64,000 bases of DNA from positions 16,547,027 through 16,611,026 of the forward strand of contig NC_134834.1 in the NCBI RefSeq assembly GCF_004210375.1, in the 5' to 3' direction. Made by a program: the position numbers and the translations under genes. Of the stretch, positions 46,728-59,529 are shown piece by piece. Numbering within the stretch: the first letter of the stretch is position 1; each line of letters starts with the position of its first letter. This DNA comes from Tachypleus tridentatus. Its lineage: Eukaryota; Arthropoda; Merostomata; Xiphosura; Limulidae. The notes below the pieces were generated by a model that worked only from the letters and a program-made list of their open reading frames with translations, searched no databases and was not told the DNA's origin.

Positions 46728-49700
46728 ATGGTGGGTTGATTTTGTTAATATTGTACATCTTAGTAACATTGTAATGATATACGCTAAGTTTTGAAATATT
46801 GTCATATAACACGTATAGTAACTGTTATTTAGTTTAATATTTTATTACTTACATATTTTTTCTTGTATGGAATGAATAACTAAAGAGAAAATTAAACACT
46901 AAGGCTAACAGTTACGATGTGCTGTTAGAAATATGCGTACCATGTTTCTCTTTTTTTTCCCTAACCTGTACGGTAGGATATTTATTACGTAAATACCTAA
47001 TGTATATGCATAAGTGAAAGATACTAGATATAATTTTTGTACAGTATCAATAATAAGTAATAAAACATAAAGATAACATGCCATTTTGCTCTCCACAACT
47101 GTATCCCTTTCGGCGTCACACCCATCCCCAAGAAAAAATATATACGGTTTAATAACTGAATCCACCAATCTTTGATTTCCTTCTTAAACTTTAAAGTTTA
47201 AATTCTTGTAATTTTGACTACCGCAGTGTGCAGCTCTTTACGTTAGCTAATAAACTTGTTAGAAAATAAAAGTATCTTTACTGAGTTGGAGATTTTTTCT
47301 GCCTTAAACTGATCATAAGAGAGAGTAAATAAATCGTGGGACTTTACATCATATAAACCAAGAAGAAGATATTGTTAAGTTCAATAAGGTTACCTATTTA
47401 GCTTTTTATCTCAAGAAAAAATTTAACCTTTCTCCAAAATAAGTCTTTTAATCTTTGGAATTAACCTAATTCTTAGTAGACCTCTGAAATATTTTTAAAA
47501 GACAGTACCTACCCTTTCTTAGATAAGACAACCATACACAGTTTTGTAAGAGAAGCTTAATTAGTGTTTTGAATAAAGAAATAATTATATCTTTCAATTA
47601 ATAAATAGCTTCACACAACAGAGTCTAAGTGGTGGGACTGTTCATTCAGTGAACAGTTTGATGACTGTATATGAAAAATAGTGGCTTCTTGAATGACAGT
47701 GATGGTTTAAAATTTGTCAAAAACAGTTGCTTATCTGTTTAGTTATTGTATAGGTTTTTTATTTTGTTCACTGGTTTTTGACTTGTATTAGAATCGTTCA
47801 TTTAGTATGGTTTTATGGGCAATGCCCATAAGTTGATATTAATCATGAGGTGATTGAAGTCTGGACTTGCTATTCTTTTAACTCATCTCACTGTGAATTA
47901 GGATTTCTTAGATGTCTGACAGCATTTACAAGTATAATCAAATTGCAAATGTCATTAGTGCTTTTGGTCAATGGTATTTTTTGGTTTGTTTGCTAGAAGT
48001 TGTTGACCATGGTTGCTAAATTTTATGGAAGTAAATTAACATGAAAATGAAAATTGTAATGAAAAGCAGAAAGAAAATGTTAGCACTGAGATCAATTACA
48101 TTTTTTTAATTATGTTAAAAATTTGTAAAGTGTTAAAATGTAGGTTGAATCCTCTAAAGATGTTGACAGGATTCTAGCACTATTCCTTGCCCTAAACATT
48201 CTATGAGAAACACTGGAATTTCCTGAATTACAATTTTTTTTACAAGTGGAAGGACGAAGCCCAGATACTGTTTTCGAGGGTTTTAAAGGGCATTAAATGT
48301 TAGATATGTTAACTTCCTTCTTTCTCCGTTGGCATGTCAGTAGACAGGTGGGTAGCAGCACGAGGGTTGGAGAGTTTCTAATGTTTTTAAAATTGTTTTA
48401 TAGGGGGGTTGTAAGAGCTGACCTGTACAAAAATATATAGATTATTCCAACTACTTTATTACAAAAATTTCTAGTCTGATAGAGAAAGCTTTGCAAAATA
48501 ACCTATTGAAATATTTCACTAACATATGTGAACCAGGGGATCTCTGTATTCAGTTCCTCTGTTGGAAATTATCTACTTTCACATATATTCCATGAAGATA
48601 TTATAGGATTTGGGATAAAGAGTTACCTGTAGCCATTTCGTGGTGGTTCTGATATGTTGATGACATATTTTCTGTTTGGTCAAACAAGCCCTCTTCTACA
48701 GGATTAATGTACTTCACAGTAGTACTTGTTAAGTATAAAGTAAAATAGAAAACCAATAACTTGCTCCCATTTTAAGACATTCTAATAACTAGAACACACA
48801 CACACACATTTATCCATGGAAAACAAACAGACCTTTCAAATTATGTTAATTTGTTCTCTTATAACCATAAAATGGTTAAAACATCAATTATAACCAGTAT
48901 TTTTAAAAGCTTGCAGAATATGTCATGATGCAACTCTTGATGAAGAAATAATATATTCACATAGTTTTTGAACAGTTGCAGGATCTTATAGCTTTTATCA
49001 AACATCCCCATCAGGAAGCTTGGAAAGTATTTCTAATTTTATGGCTTTTGGTAAATATCTGAAAGAAAAAGAATTGAAACTGTTTATAAATAATCCAACA
49101 CCATTAAAACCTTTCTACCCTTGAACAGTTTTGCACCTCAGGATAAAAGTCATAATATCTAAATAATGAGTAACCTACCAAACCAGTAAAAGGTCTTATA
49201 ATGAGTACCCTACCAAACCAGTAAAAGGTCTTATAATGAGTACCCTACCAAACCAGTAAAAGGTCTTATAATGAGTAACCTACCAAACCAGTAAAAGGTC
49301 TTATAATGAGTACCCTACCAAACCAGTAAAGGTCTTATAATGAGTACCCTACCAAACCAGTAAAGGTCTTATAATGAGTACCCTACCAAACCAGTAAAAG
49401 GTCTTATAATGAGTACCCTACCAAACCAGTAAAAGGTCTTATAATGAGTACCCTACCAAACCAGTAAAAGGTCTTATAATGAGTACCCTACCAAACCAGT
49501 AAAAGGTCTTATAATGAGTACCCTACCAAACCAGTAAAAGGTCTTATAATGAGTACCCTACCAAACCAGTAAAGGTCTTATAATGAGTACCCTACCAAAC
49601 CAGTAAAAGGTCTTATAATGAGTACCCTACCAAACCAGTAAAGGTCTTATAATGAGTACCCTACCAAACCAGTAAAGGGTCTTATAATGAGTACCCTACC

Positions 49701-52700
49701 AAACCAGTAAAAGGTCTTATAATGAGTACCCTACCAAACCAGTAAAAGGTCTTATAATGAGTACCCTACCAAACCAGTAAAGGTCTTATAATGAGTACCC
49801 TACCAAACCAGTAAAAGGTCTTATAATGAGTACCCTACCAAACCAGTAAAGGTCTTATAATGAGTAACCTACCAAACCAGTAAAGGTCTTATAATGAGTA
49901 CCCTACCAAACCAGTAAAAGGTCTTATAATGAGTACCCTACCAAACCAGTAAAGGTCTTATAATGAGTACCCTACCAAACCAGTAAAAGGTCTTATAATG
50001 AGTACCCTACCAAACCAGTAAAAGGTCTTATAATGAGTACCCTACCAAACCAGTAAAAGGTCTTATAATGAGTACCCTACCAAACCAGTAAAAGGTCTTA
50101 TAATGAGTACCCTACCAAACCAGTAAAGGTCTTATAATGAGTACCCTACCAAACCAGTAAAAGGTCTTATAATGAGTACCCTACCAAACCAGTAAAGGTC
50201 TTATAATGAGTACCCTACCAAACCAGTAAAAGGTCTTATAATGAGTACCCTACCAAACCAGTAAAAGGTCTTATAATGAGTACCCTACCAAACCAGTAAA
50301 AGGTCTTATAATGAGTACCCTACCAAACCAGTAAAAGGTCTTATAATGAGTACCCTACCAAACCAGTAAAGGTCTTATAATGAGTACTCTACCAAACCAG
50401 TAAAAGGTCTTATAATGAGTACCCTACCAAACCAGTAAAAGGTCTTATAATGAGTACCCTACCAAACCAGTAAAAGGTCTTATGTTCATAAGATTGGTCA
50501 AAATTTATCATATTAATTTTTTCTTCCAAATAATGCGATTTCTCTATGTTTGATGAACCTTAATTAACTGTAACTTGGCCAGAATAACACATAAAACTAG
50601 AAATTATGTAGCAGATTCAATTGGACAGGAATTTAAGAGGGAGATTAATTTATTTAATTATTTTCTGTAAAGTGATGGATGGGTTTAATCGTTTTATTTC
50701 CCTGGAGGAGTGGGTGTTTAAGGACAGCTCCTAAAGACCAAATGGTTATTTGTATGTTATGCTAAATTATTGGTATTTTTGGCAGCATAGAAGTTACTTT
50801 TTAACTTGAAACAAAGATTTATGAAGTGGCTTTTCTTGTGACGATGTATGTTTTAGCTGGTGATGAATGTGTAGAATGCAAGTGTTTTATTCTTGTAGTT
50901 CTATACCAAACTAAAAGTTTGTCTTTTAATTTTTGATTCTTTTCTTTCCAACAGTTGTTTTATTCGTTTTTCAAATCCCTTGTTGGGAAGGATGTTGTTG
51001 TAGAATTGAAGAATGACCTCAGGTGAGTTTCATATTTGGTTTTTGATATTTATGTAAAATACATCAAAGTTTATATGAAACATTCTCTTTCTGTCGTGGA
51101 CATTTACATCACAAAATCTTTCAAGACATGTTGCATTTTGTAGAGGTATTAACGGATTAATAAACTTGGTATTCCAAATTCCTGCATTTACGTACTGTTG
51201 TTCTTGATGGCCGTCAGCTGCTGGTCTTTTTTTTTTTTTTTTTTGCTGCGTGCTATTATGAGTCTCGAGCGACCGGAAATCTCGGCTAATAAAGAAATAC
51301 CTAAGTACGTATCACAGAAAACATTAGGTTCTGTTGACAGCAGTTTGTGTGGTTTGTTATTGCACAAAGATAAACAATTTTCTTGAGACATCAAATGAAG
51401 TTTTAGTATTTCTATGCACAGATTGGGAAATAAACAGAACTGCACCACTTGTGAACTTGGGATCAAATGTTGACATATCGTCATCAGTGAACGTTGTTGT
51501 TTATTGTAAAAACTTCACCGACCTAAATTACAGATAATGACACTGTTTCTACTAGAAATCATAACTTTTTTTTTCGAAAAACATTTGGGAATAACTTTTA
51601 AAAACCATAATCTTAATATTTTTTACCTGGTGAATTCCTGTTGTCACCATTTTATTTTATTTGAAATTTACAATAATCTCCCGGGCTTTCCATGTTGACT
51701 CGTATAAAAATATTTTGGGAGAAATGAGTACAGTTTGGGTTTTAAAACACCTCTCAAAGTGATGACGTACACAGTCAGTAGATGGTCAACTGTTATTCCC
51801 TATATTCAGTTTCAAAAATGATTTCTAGGAAATTTGAGTAACATGTTTTGTGTAAGTGATTTATAAAAAGCTCAGATAAAAATGACATGTACATATCTGT
51901 AAAAACAAATTAAATATATTCCAACCCAACGGCTCACTTCCCACATTATATATACGTCTGTATGTGTGTGTGTATATATATATATATGTATATATACATT
52001 TAGTTATTCCTTATAATAACATGATTGTATTTTTTGTACTACAGCATATGTGGAACCCTACATTCAGTAGACCAGTATTTGAACATAAAACTAACAGACA
52101 TCAGTTTGACAGATCCAGAGAAATATCCACACATGGTAGGTTAATTGCACACGTATCTGTCAAGGATATGTTTATTGTTTTATATGTATTATAGATTTAC
52201 TATAATTAACAGGAATACCTGAAGCAAACTGGTTGGGTAGGCAGTTCCTACGTGTACAACTTTTGGTGTCACCAAAGTGAGAAATGAGACTGTTTATTAC
52301 CACTTTTTGACACGTACACATTGGAATAAATACTAAACGGGATCCTTTTCTCTGTATTAAGTTAATTCTGTTTATATAATGATAAATGATCAGCATGTTT
52401 TTGAGGTTTAATTGATAAAAATGAATTTATTGGACGTTTTACATTTCATAAGATGAATGTTTCACTATGCATGACTGCTGTCAATCAACTATTTTCAGTT
52501 CAAGTGGCAGAAGGAAATACTATGGCATAATACAGAATTTGCTGTCCAATAAAAATGCACTAACATAAAAATATATATTGTACGTGTATTTCAGTTTAGA
52601 TGGATTTTTTAGATTTGTATATTTTTTGACATACAATGGGCATGTACATCACACAAATGAGTAAAGAAAGACCTATTGCCATACCCCTGTTTGGATTAAC

Positions 52701-53765
52701 ACTAATAATGGTGACTATTAAACTAGTGGGATATGACATTGTTAACAAGAAGACTTGGGATAAGCTTCAGAAGCTAACTGATTGGTGGATGGATGTTCTA
52801 CTAGTTGTGCCATTCATGATCATAGTTGAGAAGTAATTAAAAGATGGACAGTGTTAAGAAATGCATTCTTTATAACAACATCTAACCAGACCTTGTTTGA
52901 AAAAATATTTGCAATCTTAATAATATATATATATATGTAAAAATATAAGAATTAATAAATTATTATCAATTTCCTTCAGTTACTAAAAGCAGATGTGAAA
53001 TTGACATCCAGTATGGCCAAGATTGACCTTTGTGTATCAGTTTCTGTTAGGTTAGAACTCACAAAGTTCACATTTTTTGAATCTGGAATAGATTCAATAA
53101 ATGAGTGAAATAAACAATAATGTGGTGAAGGTAAGATCACAGTTTGGATTCATTGTTGGTGGTGTTTGTTACTTGTGTGTGAGCCTGATTTGAAATGAGA
53201 GAAGATAGTTAAAACACAGCTTTACTTTTACAAATAAACTGGTGTTAGTGTTTAGAAACTGTTTATTGGGTTTTTAAACTTTTTATATTTTGTAAAAATA
53301 TTATGGATATTCTCTGAAATGAAGAATTAATCAAATGTGTCGTGTGTAGAAAAATACAGTAATTGAGACCAAAGAAATACTTAGATTAATCTAGAGAGGC
53401 AGCTGTTTTCCCTTACTTCCCAGAATCCTCTGTGTGGTTCTAGAACATCTTACGTACTATTAAATACACATATAAATCCTTAAAAATGGTACTATGTATG
53501 TTGAAGATAAACTGCTATGAATAACATGTTATGTGTGTGATATTTTCTACGGGAAATTTCAGTAAGGTGTAACCAGCTTCAATAGAGTAATGTTATTTTA
53601 AGATTTGTGATGATTTTTGTTAAAAACTGTATTTTACAGCTTTCCGTAAAGAATTGCTTCATCAGAGGCTCTGCAGTGAGGTACGTTCAGCTTCCAGCCG
53701 ATGAAGTTGACACTCAGCTACTCCAGGACGCTGCCAGAAAGGAATCACAACAACAAAAGCAGTAA
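46728..53765 (+). CDS. LSM2: U6 snRNA-associated Sm-like protein LSm2
   Basis: Four exons: 46728-46730 (ATG only, followed by donor GTGGGT), 50955-51022, 52045-52135 and 53640-53765, giving 95 residues, the same length as human LSM2. Exons 2-4 read LFYSFFKSLVGKDVVVELKN, ICGTLHSVDQYLNIKLTDIS, LTDPEKYPHM, LSVKNCFIRGSAVRYVQLPA and DTQLLQDAARKESQQQKQ, nearly identical to the human protein. They contain the Sm1 motif and the Sm2-type CFIRGSxVRYV strand. LSm2 is part of the LSm2-8 ring (nuclear, binds the U6 snRNA 3' end) and the LSm1-7 ring (cytoplasmic mRNA decapping). Exons 2-4 are certain. Exon 1 is inferred: exon 2 starts directly with codon 2, so the start codon must lie in an upstream exon ending in ATG, and AAAATG|GTGGGT at 46728 is the best candidate. 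Intron 1 is 4.2 kb and repeat-rich. Confidence 0.9.
48520..48730 (+). mobile_element. Penelope-like reverse-transcriptase relic
   Basis: A plus-strand frame shows a WWF-x-YVDDIFSVWSN block, the catalytic YVDD region typical of Penelope-like elements (family pattern WFRYVDDxFxIW). It sits in a longer stretch (about 47700-49100) that may belong to the same old copy. It is an inactive fossil fragment in intron 1 of LSM2; its ends could not be defined. Confidence 0.6.
49162..50483. repeat. 35-bp minisatellite, about 38 copies, in LSM2 intron 1
   Basis: The unit reads ATAATGAGTACCCTACCAAA then CCAGTAAAAGGTCTT. Length alternates between 34 and 35 bp through a variable A run (AAAGG or AAAAGG); the only recurrent substitution is GTACCC to GTAACC in a few units, mostly near the left edge. 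Very low divergence indicates recent expansion or homogenisation. Confidence 0.98.
51955..51998. repeat. TG/TA microsatellite
   Basis: Sequence of the form TATGTGTGTGTG followed by TATATATATATATATG, about 45 bp upstream of the acceptor of LSM2 exon 3. Length polymorphism is likely. Confidence 0.8.
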
Positions 53766-53871
53766 TCTTCTATCACCTGTACAGTCATTATGAGTGTTTT
53801 GTTTTTCATGTAGCTCATTGTTTTTGTTTGGAAGTTTCCTGACTATGTATGTATAAAAACTTGTGTTTTGT

Positions 53872-53877
53872 AATAAA
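53872..53877 (+). terminator. Polyadenylation signal of LSM2
   Basis: AATAAA 107 nt after the LSM2 stop codon, in the sequence TTGTAATAAAACTTTTG. It is the first canonical signal downstream, so it is the likely one. Confidence 0.7.
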
Positions 53878-53879
53878 AC

Positions 53880-55829
53880 TTTTGAAACATTATTTTGTGA
53901 TTTATGTATTCCCTGTAGAATTAATTGATTTCCACAGCAGCATTGTGGTGACACGATATAATAAGAGTCTCAGCAAGTCTGCTATTATCATTCAGAGCAA
54001 GTGAAACCTACAATTAAACATCTAATGAATGTTTATAATCATTTAATTGTTTGGCTTGTTTTTAAGTTATATTCAGTTTATTCTCACGAGACTTGGATAG
54101 TTGAAATAATAAGAAATGGTTAATTTTACTGGTAGTGATGCTAATTAATTAAGCTGAATAATTGTGAAATAATAAAAAATAATGTATTTCAATTATTTGT
54201 ACAGTTGAAACAGTAAAAAAATATTAATAACTGGATACATCTTTGTCGCACTAATCAATTTAACCCTGAGTTAGCATTCTGTGAAAATTTCCACAGCTAC
54301 TATTCTTAAGGTACAAGCAGACTTCATCATAAAAAATTAATCTGAACTATAAACTGTTATTTTGGAAACAAAAAAGCCACTAAAATTCAAAACATTTTCC
54401 TTTATTAATAAATAAATATTACAATTTTTTTTCTTTTCTTTTCCCACCTAAATTAAGTGTAAAAATTTAACACAAAATAGCCAAATCCTGAAGCAACTGG
54501 GAACAACAAACACATGTGTGCTTCCCTCTGTTGGCACCAATGTTTACAAAATATATGGAGTCTGTGAAGACCTCAGAAGGCTAGCACAGGGTTAATCTCA
54601 ATTTTGTTATTTATTTTACATAGCATTATTGATGTGATTAATGCTCATAGATAATTCAATATATCAATTTAATTATATAACTTGGGGAAATCTGCTGCTG
54701 GGAATAACATGATTTATGACCACATACAAGATCTAGTGTGACAAAATGTAATATTAAATGATATACAAGAGAAAATCAATTTGCTGTCACATGAAATTAC
54801 AAAATTTATTATATTAAGCTTGAAAGTTCATGTCCAGCCTAATGGTTAGCATTCCACAATGTGGATTTGAGGGTCTATCATTCATATTCTGATACTAAGA
54901 CTTCAAAATAATAAAGTGGATGAATAGTCTATATAAATTACAGACAACTGTGTAGCTTTACACACAAAACAATAAGTTAGAAGGTTAAAGAGTTACAAAA
55001 CTAAACATTCCATTTAATTTTGAAATGAGAATACTTGTCAATCAAGTGTTAATGTGTGTGTGTCACATGAAATAACTAGTTTTAAATTGGTAACTGTGTA
55101 CTTTGCACAAGTTTTCTGAAAATACATGTGATTGTGATTACCTTGTGCCACCTTTTGTGGTAGGTACATTGTTTCAGACACTTGGTACTTTGTCAAGTTT
55201 CTGGATGGACACTAAATCCTCAGTTCATTTTGAAATTATAGAAGAATTTGTTTTTTCTTAAATCTTTTATTGTTTTAAATTTATGTCTTTAAAGAAACCA
55301 TAAAATTATTTTTTCTACCTGTTGTTAACCAACAATTGGTACATTATGATCACAAAGTTTCTGAACTGAATTACATCTTTTATTAAAATTGGTAAAAACT
55401 TATAAGAATAGATCAAATTAATTATTAGTTTTCTTTTTCTAAAAATCACAGGTGTATTACTTCATCAAAAAGAGATCTACATACATTGCTTTGACAGTGT
55501 ACATCTGTCATCCCTGTATTAGGAAGTTTTAAAGAGCTTAAAAATATCTGGTTGCTTTGTTCTGTTTCATGTAGAACCAAATTTGCTCCAAATTTTGTGA
55601 AAGTGCAAACATCTGTCAATTGTAAGCTACACAATGAATTTTGATCACCGAGTTTGAAATTCAGTTTCCCGTTGACGTGTAATTTTATGTTGATTGTGAA
55701 TTGTTTTTCAGATTTATTCAAAGAACTTAAATATATTTCATTCTATAAAACTCTCAGACAATAATTCAGTTCAAGGTTTACTAGCCATTTTAATTTAGAA
55801 TACAGATAAACATGAACCAGGAAACAAAG
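53880..55829. other. Intergenic DNA between convergent LSM2 and DNLZ
   Basis: AT-rich spacer. A 91-codon minus-strand open frame at 55446-55721 has no recognised similarity and sits just past the DNLZ 3' end. No repeat family is recognised. Confidence 0.4.
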
Positions 55830-55835
55830 TTTATT
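55830..55835 (-). terminator. Polyadenylation signal of DNLZ
   Basis: Minus-strand AATAAA only 17 nt beyond the DNLZ stop codon (55853-55855). A very short 3' UTR would result if this signal is used. Confidence 0.5.
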
Positions 55836-55852
55836 ACACATTCATAATTTCT

Positions 55853-58800
55853 TTAATCTGGCTTCAATAATTCTATCGTATCTTTATCAACAAGTATTCT
55901 CTGGACATTCTCTCCTTTTTCTTTGAGGATTTCTTCAACATTCCTGTGAAAATATTGAAAGTACGAAAGTAAACAGTGTCTACGGTTTATTTCACAAGTG
56001 AAAAAGATCATATTATAAAATAAATATAAAACATCAAAAGAGACACATTTAAAACAACATTCACTTTTACTGTTCTTTTCATCAGTTATTACATCTTCAA
56101 AATTTCTTGAAATAATAAATGCATTTTTGTAAGATATAAGTTATTTTAATTAACAAAGACTTAAACTACATTGTTCAAGAGTCTATATTTATTAACCTTT
56201 GTTTGAACAAAGTTCTCACAAACTTCTATAATATATGTGAACAATTTTAAAAACAGGGTGCAGAAGTAAAAGGTTTGTACATATTTTGGCAACTTTTCAT
56301 TAGGTATATAATGGTACATAATAACCAAAGAATTACTTCAGTAATTCTCAAACATTTTTTTTTCCATGAGGGACCCTCACAACTCAGACTTTTACAGCTC
56401 TATAGTTTATCTGTAAAAGATAATTCTATCGTGTAAAAAAGAAGCTGTCATATAGAAGATAATTTGATTTTCAACTAAAACATTTTCATTTCATGTAACT
56501 CATAAGGAGATCAACAAGAGACCTGTTGGTCCATTGAGGCTGTCCCACCCTCTAAAAAATACACATTTTAATACACTTCTTATAAATGTCTCATAATATC
56601 TTAAGGCAATCCATTTCAAAGGCTAACTACCATGTTAGGAAAATAAAACTGTCTTAGATGAAGATAAGTCCTAAGCTACCAAAGTCTATATGAACACATT
56701 AGTCTTAACATTCTCACCATTTCATATAGAACAATATGATTCATTACACAATAAATTTCCTTAACAATCTTAAACAATTCAATCAGATACCCTCTAACTC
56801 TTCTTTATTCAAGAGAATACAGTTTCATAGACTTTAATCCATCTGCATATGACAACTTTTCTATACCATGTATCATCCTAGTAGACCACCTTTCCAACAA
56901 TTCAATGCCATTCCTAAACTTAGCACAATACTTCAATTGTGGGCTAACCTTTACCTATTTATTACAATTAAAAGCCATCTATAATTTAATCATCCAACAC
57001 ACAAAATAAAGTAAATCCGACTGACAACCACCAACATTCTCCTCACAGCCAGTAAAATCCAAAACCTATCATCAGCAATTTTAACATCCAAAAACTATCA
57101 TCAGCATCTTAAACATCCAAAACCTATCATCAGCATCTTTAACATCAAAACCTATCATCAGTAACTTTAACATCCAAAACCTATCATCAGCATCTTTAAC
57201 ATCCAAAACCTATCATCAGTAACTTCATGCATTTGATTTAACATTTCTTTATCTGTGTCACTGACATAAACCAAAAGAGAACAAAGTTCCAAGCAATGAG
57301 CCAAGAGGCATCCATACGTATGAATTCAGTTTCTATCAGGCTTCTTTCATTCAACTACTTTTTGATCCAACGAACCAACTTATCACCCACAGAGTTCAAT
57401 TTTTTAATAAGCCTTTTATGTGGCAACTTCCCAAATGCATTCTGAAAATTTAAATATACCAAATTTACTCTTTTCAGTTCATCTACATAAGCAGTAACTT
57501 CTTCAAAGAATGTCCAAAGATTAGTAAGACAAGATTCAGTGGAATCATGTTGACTATTCAATAATTTGTAAAACATCTTTTATCAAACTTTCTAAAGCTT
57601 TCCCTACTACTAATAGGCCTACAGTTGTCTAGACAATTTGTATTTTACTTTAATATCTTTATTTCAGAATCTTATCAGGTTCTTTACCTTGAATCCACAC
57701 GGAGCTTATATCTCAGAAGAACACATTCATAATTATTTTAGAGGTAAGCGACAGAATGAAATATAATACATTTTAACAAAACCAGTGGTGATATATTATG
57801 TATCATGAACTGTAACCATCACTCCTTTATCAGTGTGAACTATATAAATAGGAGTAGTCATATAGAGCTTTTAAAAATTTTCAAGTTGTGATAGTAAAAC
57901 ATTGCATAACTTAAAGGTAAATAAAAACTTTTTTTCACGTTTTTATTATTTTTGCACTCATTTAATGTAATTACAGTGTGTAATTTGTGTGTAAGGTAAT
58001 TTTTTGTTTACTATTTAAGTATTTAAGAAGAGTGAACAAAAATTGTAATATCAAAGACAGTAGACTTTATATAACAGAAGCAACTATTGCATATATACAC
58101 CCACATACCCTATGGCTACAACAATTCCAACCTACAAAATTATCATTTACCTTTTTCCTTCAAGATCTGGAAACCAATCTAAATTGTCTGCAATTAAATG
58201 ATTATTTTCACACCCATGACAACGAACAATAACAACACCCTTTTCATATGCTAATTTTGATATCAGCTTCGTGACTCTGGTATTACAAACTTTACAAGTG
58301 AACGACAACATCATTTTTGTTGACTGGATTTTCCCCAAGGGTAGTTGAAATGATACCATATTCTCACTTTTCTCTTTGTTAGTTATTTCCTGTTCTGAAT
58401 CTGATGTCACACCTTCATCAACTAAACCGCTTGAAGGTTTTCCATTCTTGATGTTAGAATCTCCCGAATTTTTAGCATATGTACTTGAAAACGATCTGCA
58501 AAGACTGATACTAGGTAAACCCTTAAAGGTATTAAGACTTATAGTTTTATAAGTTAACAAACCCATTATTGAGGGTAAATTATTATTGCACAACGGTACT
58601 GATATATTGGGTACAGGTTGCAATGGTCTTAAATTAATTACATTAATATTATTTGAGCTCAAAGCATACATCTGGTTTTCACTTTTGAATAGATCACACT
58701 GGGTATTTTTGTTACTGTGACTGAAAAAAGGTTTCATGTCACATTTGTTTGAGTAGAAGTTGCTAGGATAAAAACTTAATTGTTTTTTCGCAAGTCCATA

Positions 58801-58893
58801 CAACTTTTTCATAGTTTGTTGTACTTCCGGAATGTTGTCTAATTCAGTCTGGAACTGGCGTAGAAATTGTGGTAGAAATTTCATTAACCACAT
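55853..58893 (-). CDS. DNLZ: DNLZ / ZIM17 / HEP1 mitochondrial Hsp70-escort zinc-ribbon protein
   Basis: Two exons, 58151-58893 and 55853-55943 (donor GTAAAT, acceptor CAG, matching phase), give up to 277 residues. The conserved DNL zinc ribbon lies at residues 196-247: [48 protein letters not shown], with four zinc-binding cysteines (C200, C203, C225, C228). Exon 2 supplies [17 protein letters not shown], as in the human RNIEEIL segment. The family keeps mitochondrial Hsp70 (mortalin) soluble and active in the matrix. The open frame is unusually long at its N-terminus. Residues 110-140 ([11 protein letters not shown] to [11 protein letters not shown]) look like a mitochondrial presequence, so translation may really start at Met110 (58566), giving 168 residues, close to the human 178. 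The upstream 109 codons would then be 5' UTR or an alternative extension. The gene is convergent with LSM2. Confidence 0.9.
56500..57590 (-). mobile_element. CR1-like LINE relic in the DNLZ intron
   Basis: The minus strand at 57355-57576 reads [20 protein letters not shown] then [20 protein letters not shown] and [11 protein letters not shown], the palm region of CR1/RTE-type reverse transcriptases (family pattern DFxKAFDxVPHxRL). Nearer 56650-56900 another minus frame gives [13 protein letters not shown] and [12 protein letters not shown], equivalent to the C-terminal tail. Multiple stops and shifts separate the blocks and the catalytic DD segment is not seen, so the copy is old and dead. 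Confidence 0.7.
57057..57230. repeat. 29-bp minisatellite, about six copies
   Basis: Imperfect tandem copies of ATCCAAAACCTATCATCAGC followed by ATCTTTAAC. It lies between the two recognisable parts of the CR1-like relic, so it probably arose by local expansion inside the dead LINE. Confidence 0.85.
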
Positions 58894-59517
58894 TACTATG
58901 GTTCTAATGCTAAAACTAGTAACATCAGTTTAATAGTGTCGTTCTAAGAGTTTATGTTCTAATAATTTATTTACATAACACAAGTACAACTGCTAATTAT
59001 AAATATAAATAAAATATAAGGTATTCCACTTATGTAATAAAATATATATATAAAGATTTTTTCAAAGTGATCATACGTGCAAGATAAATTCCTCGTTCAA
59101 CAGATACACATACGAAGGCTTTAGCGCCATCTACTGAAATCATAATCTGTTTGCAACTCTTACTTTACACTTTGCTTTAATATATTTCACTATGCTATCT
59201 TCAACTTGCACTTCCTCAACAAGGAAAGAAATCACTAAAATAAAACTAGTAGTTTGCTTCTTTCTATAAACCAATAAATTTCTAAAATTTAAAAAAAAAA
59301 TTACAAAAAGTAATGTTTCTAACATAATGTGTTCTGTTTGTATATCATAATAACAAAATACAAGTTTCTAGATTATTCTATTATTTCAAAATTGTCTAGA
59401 GATCTATAACATATCTTTTGTTTGTAAGTTTTCTGCTGTTAGTGTTAATTTAAGTCCATGTTTCTGCTGTTAGTGTTAAGTCCATTGTAATCACTACGTC
59501 ATCGCTTGTACGCTACT
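58894..59517. other. Upstream flank of DNLZ, no gene seen
   Basis: AT-rich DNA containing the presumed DNLZ promoter. No TATA box can be assigned and no repeat family is recognised. Confidence 0.35.
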
Positions 59518-59529
59518 ATTTCTTAAAAA

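Noticed and set aside
52636-52836. 66-codon plus-strand frame with hydrophobic segments in LSM2 intron 3
   Set aside because: It could be a transposon scrap, but no family is recognisable and the flanking LSM2 exons splice cleanly without it.
55446-55721. 91-codon minus-strand open frame downstream of DNLZ
   Set aside because: No recognised domain, no partner exon, and it lies beyond the probable DNLZ polyadenylation signal. Chance open frame is more likely.
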